Below are positions 50,153-62,765 of a stretch of 64,000 bases of DNA, one piece after another. Numbering within the stretch: position 1 is the stretch's first letter; each line of letters begins with the position of its first letter. This DNA is from Mycteria americana (lineage: Eukaryota; Chordata; Aves; Ciconiiformes; Ciconiidae): NCBI RefSeq assembly GCF_035582795.1, contig NC_134368.1, positions 28,146,501-28,210,500 of the forward strand, written 5' to 3'. A program made the position numbers and the translations under genes. The notes below the pieces were generated by a model that made no database searches, was not told where the DNA came from, and saw only the letters and a program-made list of their open reading frames with translations.

Positions 50153-53100
50153 CAGCTTTGTTGTATGGACGATTTGGACTTGGGGGTGGTCCAAGACCGC
50201 CCTCCTGCAGTCAGCGTAGACCATCCCAACTCAGCTCCTGGAAAATGCAAGGGGTGGGCAGTAGCAGCTGCCGGCAGGGAGGTGAGGCGAGGCGAGAGGC
50301 ACCTGCAGAGTGCCAGAGACAGGGCAGGAGCAGGGAGGGAGAGAGTGCTGGTGTCTGAAATAGCCACTTCCACCAGCAGCCGGGGCCCGACGCGGTGCTC
50401 TCGCAACACGCCGTGCAAACCGGGCTGCTGTGATGCCTGCAGCCTGGTGTCCCTGCGGGAGCTCTCCCACCAGAAATGGGATGTGCGCTCCGCCTGCCCT
50501 CCTGCATGGTTTCACCTGGCCATTCTCAAGTATGTCCTTAATACTCTAAACATTGTTCAGAGAAATAATTACTCTCCAAACTCTGTGTTCATTCTCACTG
50601 CTCACACAACGGTCGTGCACATGCGACGGTATCATAACGGCCCTTCTGCAACGCATGCTCTGCACCAACAGAAACTGCTGCCAGAAAAGGAGAATCTGTG
50701 ACATGTTTTGGTTATGAATACCCCCTCTCATGCCTCCCAGCGATAAACAGCTCCTGCAATATCCCCGGCCTGCACCGTAGATGGCACTGTGCAGTTACTT
50801 TCCTTGGCATATTTACCTGTTAGCTGGTTCCTTGACATTTGCTAGAAAACTACTTCACTCAGTAAACAGCAAAAATTATAACATCTGAGACTATATTTAA
50901 ACACTATTAACTTCATATGTGAAATAGGAGTATTTGTTAAGTGTTTGCTGTAAACTTTAGTGTATCATAAATCCAGTTGTTTTTATAGGTCAGATCCCAG
51001 AAGAAATCTAAGCAAAGGGACTGAAATGTAGATAAGCGAAAGAAAATTTCCTCGGGCTGTTGTATGTAAGAATAATAAGTAATACTTAGAAGTAAAGCTA
51101 TTAATTCCCCAAGCACATGACTACATTCAATCTATGCGAACACTTCACATCAAATTCAAAAGCTAAATATTTTAAGTCAACATTACTGCTCTCCAAAATA
51201 ACTAATGGGATCACCAAAACATTTTATGAATCTACATATAGTTCTTTAAAGTTTTAGTCCTTTTTAGGTTTCCTACACCACATAACGTAGCCTGTGCTGG
51301 TTCTGCATTCAGAGACATCTTCCTACTCAATTTTTTCCTTGAGTAACAATCAGACCTCGTAACTGCATCGTACCTACATGGTGGTAATGCTCTAAACCGC
51401 AAAGGGTGAAATGGGCTTGTGTTTTATTTGGTTTCTTGAAGGAGAGGCAGTAGTACAAGATAGGGGACTGCTCTCCCCCTGAGTCCTCTCAGTCCTGCAC
51501 TTATGAGCATTGCCATGGAAGCTTTGGGGGCTGAAGCTGGTTTGCAGGAGGTCCACTAACCATGGGGAGATTAGTGCACAGCAGCAGCCCAGGTTTCGCC
51601 TGGGGCTGGCGACCAGACCCTACAGTCTGTTGGTATCACTAAAGTATAGTTGATACCAGCCAGGAGGGTTTGAGCTGACTTTTGTTCCTTAAAGCTGGGC
51701 TTCAGGACAGTCGTCTGATGACTAGCAACTAAGCATATAGGAAAAGATACGTTTTGTTTTCCCTTCTCCCAAGGCTTCTCCCTTTTCCAAGGCTTTTCCT
51801 GCTTCTCCCAAGCAGGAAAATTGGTGTGGAGACCAAGACGGAAATAGGACAGAGTGTGCATGGGGCTGTCCGGCTTGAGCAGAAGTGAGCTCCCAAACCT
51901 GTTTCAGGAGCCCCTAACAAGCCCCTAGATCCAATGCTGCTGTGCAAGGTTTTTGCTCTCCACTCTAACAGAGCCATAAGTGGAGGGGATATTAGGTGAG
52001 AGGACTATAAATTACACCAGTGCCTGCCTGCTAAAAATTCTCCAGTGAAAATCTTCCCTCAGATGATTAACCACTGCAAACCAACCCAATCCCTCTCGAG
52101 CTGAGGTGCTGAATGCCAGCAGCTTGTTTAGGCAATACCGAGTTACTGCTGAATGCATGGTTATTGCACTTGCACACAAAGATGGAGGTGCAAGTGGTCC
52201 AGGCCCCTCAAGGAGCAGATACAACATTTGAAAGTCACCACTCGCTAAACAGCAGTGCGAGAGGAGTTGCTCATAGACGTTGTGCCAGGGGACACTGCAA
52301 GGCAGTCCACCTCGCAGGCACCCTCCAGCTGGAGAAGGGCAGCTGTTCACATGAAGGAAGGTGCTGTGGGGGGCAAACATTGGAGGATGTCGTGTCATCT
52401 GTCCAACTAAGGCAAGGGAGATGCACCAACTAACAGAAGAGGTTGCTCCAGGGAGAACTGTGGTGGAACACAAATGCAGACCGTGCCTGGCACTGTTGAA
52501 TTGGGTTTGTGATGATGGCAAGAGCCAGTTTATGAATTACTAACTTGTTTGAGGATGACAGATCCCATGAGACAGCCAAACAGAGCAGCCAAGTTTGGAA
52601 GAACTGTGATGAGACCTGAGTGAATCAGGTGGGTGGGCCACACAAAGGCAAATGGAATGCAGTGCCTGCAAATACAGGGTAATACTGTTTAGAGAGGCAC
52701 GTTCAGACTTCAATTTAGACACTTTACAGGACTTTCAGTTCACTGTATAATTTCAGAAAAAGGACAGCTCAATGAAGACATCTGCTCAATGTTCAGCTGC
52801 CGTCAAAAAAATTACTAGCAAAATATTTTGGAAAGAGTATTAGTGTGCCTGCTCTAGGACTTGAGTTAATGCCAGTCCCCAATTATTACTGATCCAAAGT
52901 TTAAAACTATTATATATTGGGCTCACTAGATAAGACCAATTTCCTGCACATAAATCTTGTTTGGGTAAATTTCAGGACTGTGCACTTCAGTCCAGAATCC
53001 CCAAATATTTCCTCTGCGCACAGCCTGACCAGCCATACAGCACGTGCCTACCAGCTTGCTCGCTGCATAGGAAAGGTGGAGGTGGTGCTGCTGCAGGGCT

Positions 53101-56100
53101 TTTTACCTCCCCTGAAGCAGTTCTGGATGGCCAGAGAGATGAATTTGGATTAGGTGAGTGGCAGGACCCATCTGTTTTGGGATCTGGAAATGCAGCATAT
53201 CAGGAGCACCAAGCAGTTGGGCACAACTTGCAGCAACTCTGCAGCTATTCAAAATGGCACCAGTTGACCCAGTCCCTAACTCACCCTAGACTGGGGGGAG
53301 CTGAGGTAAAGCTCTTCCTTCAATCCTACCCATTTGCAGCCACAACAAAGAATATGGGTCTCAGTCTTTAAGGTCACCTAATCTTTCATTCACCGATTGG
53401 ATTATCATCAATATAATGTCAATTTCTGTCATCAAATGCTAATTTTTTCAGACCTGCAATGTTTTACGTACTTTGGGAAATCCGCTGTGCATAGGAAGTG
53501 TTAAGAGGCTGTGCCAGAAACGGGACAATACAATGAATGAACAAAATGTAACTATCTTTTATGAATGTGCAGTGATATAAATACAAACCTGAGTGGCTGG
53601 TCCTCAGTTGGGTGAAAAGTAGCCTGAGGAAGCGGGTGTGGAGGACCTGAGCCAGAGGAACTGAGGGGATGCTCCCCCATTCAAAGATGCAGGATTTGAC
53701 CCTGGTTTTTAGCATTGGACAGCAGCTATTGAATGCTCAGAATAAACTGGTAACAGCAGTAATATAAGCATTTTTAAAATTCCTGTTTGTACTATTAAAA
53801 TATTTAATAAAATTATCTAATTGGTTGCTGACTAAAGTGTCAGGGAACAGTTTAGTTTACCAGGTTTAGAGCTACAAAAGAATTATTCTTTTAGATCCAG
53901 AGGATCCCTTGCTAATGAGTTATTTGTGTAGAACTTTGATGTGTTAAAAACCATCGACTAGTGCTAGACATTAATATATCCTACAGAACTAGTTCTCCCA
54001 TAGTTCTGTAAAGGATGCATTTTACTTAAGGCTTAAGGCCCTCTCTAACCAGTCCATCTGGAGATTTCTTTACACATTAATCACCAGTTATTCTCATGCT
54101 TTAGTTTCATAATAATAAAAAAAGAAACTGCATACTTTTAAATTTGGGCACATGTTTATTAGGCACTCTGTTAATTAAGGATTGAAACCGTGCCCCCACG
54201 TTCAGCCCTATTTGTTTTGGAAAAAAAAAATTGCATTGGTATGTATTCGCTTTTTCTTTTTGAATGTTCAAGTGTTCTTTTTCTCAGTGTGAGTGAAAAA
54301 AAAGCAGTTGTCTTCATTCCCCGGTAAGCACATTTTCTTTCTACACTCAAATGTCATGTTCTCTCACATCCTTTCACTTTTTTTTGGTCATTAATTCTGT
54401 TGCAAGGAGAAAGAAGTGCACGCTCCGCTATAGAGCAAAGCAGGTCTGACTGGTGCTCTCTCTCTCCCCTGACCTTTCTGTGGCACTATTCATTAATATG
54501 ACTGTACCACTAAGTCTTCTGTTTCTGGGGAATTGCATGGCAATAGCATATTGGGCTTTCCACCTCTAGCTGGTAAGCTTGGTACTGCTTAAAAATGGTT
54601 ACAGTTACAAAGATTGTTAGGAAATATAGTTATTTACTAGCAATAACTCATTCTTTCTCTGCAAGTTGCACAGAAAGAGCTATGTGCCAAATTATAGCTG
54701 ATTAACATTTTTCAGGTGAAACAGTAGTCAAAATGTGGCCATTTTTCAATCTTTGGTTGTCAAAACATTTCCCCCTGTTCAGTGCTTTGAAAACAGTTGT
54801 TAGAAATATAACAAACCAGCCATTTTTACACTCAATTTTTGACTTTTTCTTTAGGATTTTATTGGCTCTCACTGTTGGTGAGAGTTGGTGGTGTAATTAC
54901 TTACTGTTTTTTTTCAGAATTGAGAAATGTTGCTTGGAGAATTTGTTTCTGAATTCAACAGCACAGGAACTTCTGGTTTAAGAGCAAATGAAACACCTCT
55001 TCAGAAAACCTTGCTTGGTAGACATAAGACAGGCTATTTTTAGCCACAGCTGGAGTGAAGGAAGTATAACTGTACATCCCATAAGATCACCAATTCCTAT
55101 CTCTTCTAGACATCCGTCCTTGCTCTTCTACTCCTAACATCTCTATGCGTGCCTGGATGCTGAGACAGAGAGCAGAGAGCACTGCTGTGGTTGTGCAGAA
55201 GAGATACCCTCAGTGCACCTAGGTTACTGTATGTAAGCAAGTCTCTTCCTCTTTCATTACATGGTCTCCATAGAGCTCAAGTGTAAGACAAAAATGATCT
55301 CCTAAAGGATCGATGAGGCGTGGCTGGGATAATGTGTCCCTTGAACAGGAATGGCTGCATTGCTGGCTTGAAAATAGCTTCTGCTCTTGATGCCATAGAA
55401 GGAGAATAATGATTTCTGAAGTCTGAACCTAACTCTTCCACCTAGCAGTGCTACAGATTTCAGATAAGGGAACATTACTGTGATATGCCTATATACGTAT
55501 CAAGACACCAGTAACCCAGCGTCCTACTTCTTGAGTGAGCCCCAAGGCATTTATAGTGTGACTGATCTCACTCACTTTGACAGTCATTAGGCTGAGATAG
55601 CCTGACCTCTACATTTTTCTCCAAAAGCTGTAACTGGCTTTCTCAATGGGTTAGTTGTGGGCGAGCGCAAGCGGTGCTGCTTTTAATAGCTGGCCCACGT
55701 AACCGTACCCCTCAAGTATTCCTGAGAGACTTCAGAAAACACGGTGCTATTCCTGACTGGGGTGAAGAACTGGTCAAATCTCAGAAATATTTATTCAGAA
55801 ATAAATCATAAAATGTTGACTGTCAGAGCCTGCAGCTCCCACCCCAAAACAGTGCAGAATGATCCCTCCCTGCCAGATATGAAAGGATGCTGAAACAGAA
55901 GCAAGGCAAAAGAGAGAAGAAGCAAAGCAGCACATTTTCCCCTGACTAAACCAACCAAAACATGCTTTGTGGGTTTTACAGATCTGTCTTAATTTGATGT
56001 AGGCAACGGGACAGGGCTCTGCAGCCAGAGGAGGAGCGGAGACGTGGCGGGGACCTCCCCGGGACGCGGGGCTGCGGCTGAGGCACATCCTGGCGCTCCC

Positions 56101-56121
56101 ACCAGCCCTCCCGGGCTGGGA

Positions 56122-56171
56122 GATGCGTGTGGCCTGGCAGGTGACAGGGATGCGTGTGGCCTGGCAGGTGG
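56122..56171. repeat. 27-bp tandem duplication
   Basis: The unit beginning GATGCGTGTGGCCTGGCAGG occurs at 56,122 and again at 56,149 with no differences over about 22 bases. It lies in a small GC-richer spot. Confidence 0.85.
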
Positions 56172-56734
56172 CTCTCCCAGCCAGGCGGTTGCAGGGAGGG
56201 CTTTCTCAACAACCAGCCAAGAATAAGGATATAGTTTTAGAGAGCAGCGTACAGGGTTTTCTTCCACACAGTCCTTATGTGCTTAATGAAGCAACTCACG
56301 TAGCTAAAGGGTTTGCAATTTAGACGGTAAATTTTTTTGCTTTTATTTTTAAAAGGAAATCTGCTTGCACCAGGCTGTTTTTAGAAGATGCACTGCTTGC
56401 ATCAATTTAGCCTTTATGTTCTTTGACATTCAAGACAATATTTAATGAAGAGCCAGGGTGAAATGACCAATCCTGATGGTTACATCAAGCAAGATATGAG
56501 CTGAGCCTATCTATCATTATCCTAGTCAAGACAGAAGTGTGACATTATGTAGGAGTGTTTGGAAGACCCAGTCTCTGCTCGGACTCCAGTAGCCAAGCCA
56601 AAGTCCCAGGGCTTTACTAACACCGGTAGCGCCCGCCTGAAATGGTAATACGATTGGCTCTCATGCTAGAGCTTCATGGGTCACTGACTTGTTTTATACT
56701 CTAAAGGAACCCCAAAAGTATCATAGTGAAAACA

Positions 56735-56750
56735 GGGGGGGGGGGGGGGG
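56735..56750. repeat. Poly-G tract (16 bases)
   Basis: Sixteen consecutive G residues. Length may be uncertain in the assembly; such tracts are hard to sequence and can form intermolecular or intrastrand G-quadruplexes. Confidence 0.92.
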
Positions 56751-58098
56751 AAGCCTAAACCCAGAAAAACGAGTGTAGTAAAATTATTAGTAGGAATTAT
56801 GAATCGGTTTAAGGAGATTTTAACATTTGTTTTTACGATCAATCAGTTTGGCAGAACTGAGGTAATTACTGCATGCATGGATGCAATGATTTCAGAAGTC
56901 ATTTAAGAAAAATTGTTTGATGTTGCACTGAAGCAGATGAGAAGTGCTATAATGTGCTTTCCCCATAGGTTTGCTGTGGGGACAGTAAGAAAAGCCTGAT
57001 AAATAATAATACCTTAAACTACACTCAAATTATCTTCTTTGCCTGTTACATGACTCATCTCACCTTCATTAGTTTTCATACTAAGCTTTATAAACAACAG
57101 CTATCAGAGCAATAGCTATATGAGCTCTTAAAAACAGTGTTTTTCATTCAAAATTAATGATGACACATCACCTGGAAGCTGGAAGGCTTCAGTTAAGAAT
57201 AAATAATAAGCAAAGTCAGCATGGGTACTTTGCAGGAATGTTACCTAACAAAAAACAGCCTAGAAGTGAGGTACTCGGAGCCATCTGATGTCCTCACACT
57301 GCAGACAAAAGATGCTCACCAACAGCCTGCATGACATTTTTTCCTGTATTCTTAATTATTTATGGGTTTAGTGTAAAGTAAATGACATAAATAGATGCAA
57401 ACGAATCTGCTAGCATCTCACATTCTTTAAGGATGTGGTTGCACAGGTGCAACCTTTACAAAAGGGGAGCAGAGCAAAGGTTTTTGTCTCTCTGGGTCAG
57501 AACAACCCAGTTCATCTCCGCTAGAGTCACATCACATTCTGTAAGCTGCATCAGAATTTCAGAGAAAGCAAAAAACAAGCCCAAAGAAGTCAGTTAAGAT
57601 CTCAGCAGTTCATAGGAAAACTGGCCATGTATCTTCAAACTTTCAAGGTTGGCTGCGTTTGCAAGAGCAGTACCGAAATCTGCCTCTCATTTTTATTTGG
57701 CACAAGCGAGATAAATCCACTCGAGTGAGTGAAATGCCATTTATCCACACAAAAATAAACCAACCACATATGCACTTTCAAGCAAATACTTAAGCCCTTA
57801 CAGGATTTTTCTTGCAGGATGGGGCAATTTGGGATTCAAATAAAGAGAAGGGTAATTGTGCCCGTTTGACGGAGACCCTGTCCAGCTGCCATGGGATTGC
57901 ACAAGAGGAGAGCAGAGAGTAGCCTCTGGCTAAAGGGGGACACAACCACAAACTTTTTATTAACAATCCAGGCACTAGAGATGCAACACAGGAGAAATGA
58001 ACCCAGGTCAAAATCTTGCTGATGCCTGTGGATTGGGAGCCCCCCCACTTTCACCCCAGAAGAGTATCTCTGCAGTTCCTGCAGTAGTTTAATATCTA

Positions 58099-58116
58099 AT
58101 ATATATATATATATAT
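58099..58116. repeat. (AT)n microsatellite
   Basis: Nine AT dinucleotides, followed shortly by T-runs of eight and ten bases. Confidence 0.9.
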
Positions 58117-59820
58117 CAGAATGATTTTTTTTCAGACCTCTTTTTTTTTGGAAGCTGGTGATTTAATAAGCAAAATCAACATTCTTATGAACTGTGACAC
58201 AGTTACTTAGCAATTACGACCAAATGTGGCTTTCCTGCAAAGCTGACAGGACGGATCTGTTGTCTCTCTGTCCTCTGCACCTGAGGACAGCTAAACGTAC
58301 CACGCGGACGTCACTAAGCTCCTGCTCCAAGCCTCATCCTGGTCAACAAAGAGATTCCTTTTGACCTTCCTGGAAGCTGGATTAGGCCTTTGAAAGCCAT
58401 ACCTTTTAAAACATTCCATGGAGGCTATGTTTGCTCTAAAACCACAGTGAAGTAAATGCAAAACTATATTAATATTTAACATTGGCCTATAAAAGCTAGG
58501 AACTCAGAGTCAGGACAGCTGGTACAAGTTTAATTCACATCATCATTTCAAAATGAAAATGCAGAGGAGGACTGAATATCACATCTTCACGTTCAAAATC
58601 TATTTTCTTTTCTTTGATATCCAATTTTGTTATTTCTATTCCTACACCTGTTAAATAGCCATGAAAAATATTTTGCATTTATACAATTTTTTAATTTGCT
58701 TTCCCTGTCTGGTAGTACTGGTTATACTTAAAGAAATCTAAACAGGAAAAAAAGGGTCAGAGGGGAAAAAAAAAAGAGAATAGATTAGTTAAAAGAAAAA
58801 CAAACACAAATATTGTGCTTGTGGACCGTACTTAGGGGTTGGCCAGAAGTCTAAGGTCTTGATAGATGGTTCTCGGCGCACAGTTTTATTGCTGGTACAC
58901 AGCACACTTTGTTCCTTTTGTTTCACTAAACCTGCCAACTTTGGAAATTAGTGACACGGGCATTCAAAATCTTTGACAAGTGGTCAGACTCCAATATACA
59001 TATTCATACCCCAGCGGTAAATGATGGCAGGAAGTTTCAGATGCAGTAAAAATGAATCCTTTAGTTCAGCCCCACTTTAATGTAACGCTAGTTTCATAAG
59101 CACTTTTACTTTTAAACAGGAGCGCCTCTTTGATAGCACTCAGGGGAGACATCATTTAAAGAAATGTTGCTTTGCTTAAACCAGAAGTCCAAATCTGCTC
59201 AGTTCATTTAAAATATTTTTTTTTTCCTTTAGAATAAATGAATAAGCAGTTCCTTTTGTGGTTTTCCTGGTGCTTGGTGACTTGCTATTATGCTTCCAGC
59301 AGAAGGAGGCTCAGACGCTCATATGAACAGCTGTGTGCCTCCTCCTCAGCCCCACACTCGCCCTCTCCCTTTGGAAAATAAAAGTGACGGGCCTGGTGTT
59401 TGACTGAAAGAGGCTATAAATCTTCTGGGGATACACCGCTACGTCTTTGCACATTAAAAGTATTGAGGAAAGGGAACAGGTTAAAAAGCAAAGAGTCTCA
59501 GTAATAAATCATACGCTGTGCTTGTGTTTTTAACTCTTAGAAGTGCAGGGCTGCTTTCATAACCTGCCGGTGCGAGAAACCCTTCTGCCTGGGGCGCCAG
59601 GCTAGCGGGAAGGCACGGGGCGTATTTGGCTGTGCCGGAGTGGCAGATGCCCGCACTTCAGCTCAGCCGGTTTCGCAGAGAGGCTGAACACCCCAGCTGC
59701 CGAGAGGAAGAGGCCCCCGAAACGCAAACGCTGGTCTGTCCGCAGACCCCGCTCCGTCCAGGCTGTGCGACCCACGGCGACGGAGCGGCACCGGCCCCGG
59801 CACAGGGGCCGGGGGACAGC

Positions 59821-59890
59821 GAGGTGCGGGACGGAGCGGGACGGAGCGGGACGGGGCGGGACGGAGCGGGACGGAGCGGGACGGAGCGGG
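59821..59890. repeat. 10-bp GC tandem repeat (ACGGAGCGGG)n
   Basis: Seven contiguous 10-bp units: five ACGGAGCGGG, one ACGGGGCGGG and a diverged first unit GAGGTGCGGG. One unit creates a consensus GC box. The phase of 10 bp places every unit on the same face of the helix. Its copy number is likely to vary between individuals and species. Confidence 0.9.
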
Positions 59891-60072
59891 AGGCCGCTCC
59901 GGAGGCAGAGGAGCGCGGGCAGCGGCAGGCGCGGGGGCGGCAGGTGAGCGCGGGCGCGGCGGGGGCGGCCCCGCGGGGGCGCGGCTGCGGGGGCCGGGGG
60001 AGCTGCCCCCCACCCCCCACCTCCCGGACGCGGCGCAGGAGGCCCCGCACCGCAGCCGGGGCCGCCCCCTGA

Positions 60073-61349
<1,277 letters not shown>

Positions 61350-61801
61350 AACCAATCTACGTTCCATTCCTCATTGTTGGATCAATATTTATTGCCTTCA
61401 TTATCGTGGGCTCTCTGGTAGCGGTTTATTGTTGCACATGTTTAAGACCTAAGCAGCCATCGCAGCCAATACGATTTTCTCTGCGGAGCTATCAGACCGA
61501 GACTCTTCCCATGATCCTGGCCTCGACGAGCTTCAGGACGCCGTCGAGGCAGTCCAGTACCGCGACAAGTTCCAGTTCGACCAGCGGCTCAGTTCGCAGG
61601 TTCTCCTTTCCCCGGGCAGAGCCAGGATGCCTTGTGGCGTCGTCACCTCCACCGTACACATCCGGCTGCTTCCAGACAGCCCATGCAGTCCACCTGACCC
61701 AGCCGTCGGGATTTCTGGTGTCGCCGCCGTACTTTGGGTATCCTCTCCAGCCGGAGCCTGCCCTGGCTGGGAAGAGCTGCTCTGATTTTAGTCAGAGCTG
61801 A
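61350..61801 (+). CDS. SHISA3: SHISA3 exon 2 (transmembrane helix and cytoplasmic tail)
   Basis: Second and last coding exon. The split codon C|AA restores Gln 96, and the frame runs to TGA at 61,799-61,801. Residues about 101-122 form one hydrophobic helix, followed by CCTC (123-126), three cysteines that could be palmitoylated. The tail has an IRFSLRSYQTETLPMIL block, a Ser/Thr-rich stretch (SRQSSTATSSSSTSGS), RRFSF and the PPPY motif within SSPPPYTS, a PPxY site of the type bound by WW domains of Nedd4-family ligases. It ends KSCSDFSQS. The full protein is 245 residues; human SHISA3 is about 238, so length is normal. No stop, frameshift or missing key cysteine is seen, so the gene looks functional. 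Other Shisa family members were rejected because of the close match over exon 1 and the tail. Confidence 0.96.
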
Positions 61802-62765
61802 AAGGAGTCGTCAAGAAATAACGCAGCCTTCGGAAGCGCAGGGACTGCTGCTGTTGGGTGTCACGCTGACATGCTCTGGGGCTGCAGGAGTCAGAACCGT
61901 TCCGGTGGGTGAGTTGCCCTTGAAAAGTGCAAGGTCTCATTTGGGATCTCATTTCCCAAACTTGGATCAAACTTAACAAATGTATTGTAAAATATTCCAA
62001 ACTTAGTTGCTCTAAAACCTGACCGCTCTGATCGTTCCATCTAATTTGTGCAGAACGTGTTCAGAGACAAGTAGAAAAACCATTTTGGGATAAAGGTACT
62101 CATTTCACAGTGTTATAAATGACATTTTAACCCTAAATGCTGTTGGTTAACAAACGGTGGCTGCATTCCACTGGTAATAATCAGACTAGTTCTATAAAGC
62201 AGCAATAACCCTGAGAAGTAAGAGAGAAGTAATATTTACTAAAGAGGATCCTAAAAACAGCTGACTGCTTCCTACTTCCATGAGCAATGAAAACAAGAGG
62301 AAAAATTTTAACTACAGATATCAAAATGCGTAGGGTTTTTAAAATACACATAATATACCTGAACTTACACTGCGTATTTGTATTAGTAAACTTTAACTAC
62401 GACAGATAAAACTAGTACTAATTAGGCTAGTTGAAAATGAGCCAATCCCAAGCAGCCAAATAATTATCTGTGAGAAAAGCAGAATATATTCAGCAATATC
62501 AGTAATAACTTCTCCACATGAAATTCTAAAACTGGTGTTATATTAAAGCATTTTTCAGAAGGAAGTGTTTATTGTTGGCTTTTTGCTCAGCAACATGTGT
62601 AAGTTGGACAAACTGATCATAAAGTTCTATTTGTAAAATTAGCCATGTATAAAATGTAAAGACGAGCTTGTAATTTAAAATGTATTTACAGCATTGACAA
62701 CACTAATTATTTAGTAGTCACACCAAAAAAAAATTATCAATAAACTGTGTGGTTGAAATGTTGTG
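61802..62765 (+). other. SHISA3: SHISA3 3' UTR
   Basis: AT-rich DNA follows the stop codon up to the poly(A) signal AATAAA at 62,739. There is no second ORF of note. The end is the expected cleavage region after the signal; a second signal at 63,047 would give a longer form. Boundaries are inferred from sequence only. Confidence 0.65.
62739..62744 (+). terminator. SHISA3: SHISA3 poly(A) signal AATAAA
   Basis: Canonical hexamer about 940 bp after the stop codon, followed within 10-35 bp by a GT-rich stretch (TGTGTGGTTG ... TGTTGTGTCATCTGT), the usual downstream element. Cleavage is expected near 62,760. Confidence 0.75.

Larger units (their letters stand above)
50153..59559. other. Intergenic upstream of SHISA3
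   Basis: No exon was recognised. The minus-strand frame 52,012-52,521 (169 codons) and the + frame 52,961-53,371 (136 codons) are longer than most but show no known domain. A GC-richer spot at 56,030-56,180 contains a 27-bp tandem duplication; other simple repeats are listed separately. AT-rich stretches at 56,840-57,180 carry TAATTA cores and a TGCATGCATGGATGCA segment. The last kilobase (58,900-59,500) includes a CTATAAAT near 59,413 that could be a TATA-like element for a transcript but lies outside the CpG island. Confidence 0.5.

Noticed and set aside
50114-50701. 195-codon + strand frame
   Set aside because: It starts inside the solo LTR on the strand opposite to its transcription and runs into unrelated flanking DNA; no retroviral or other protein resemblance.
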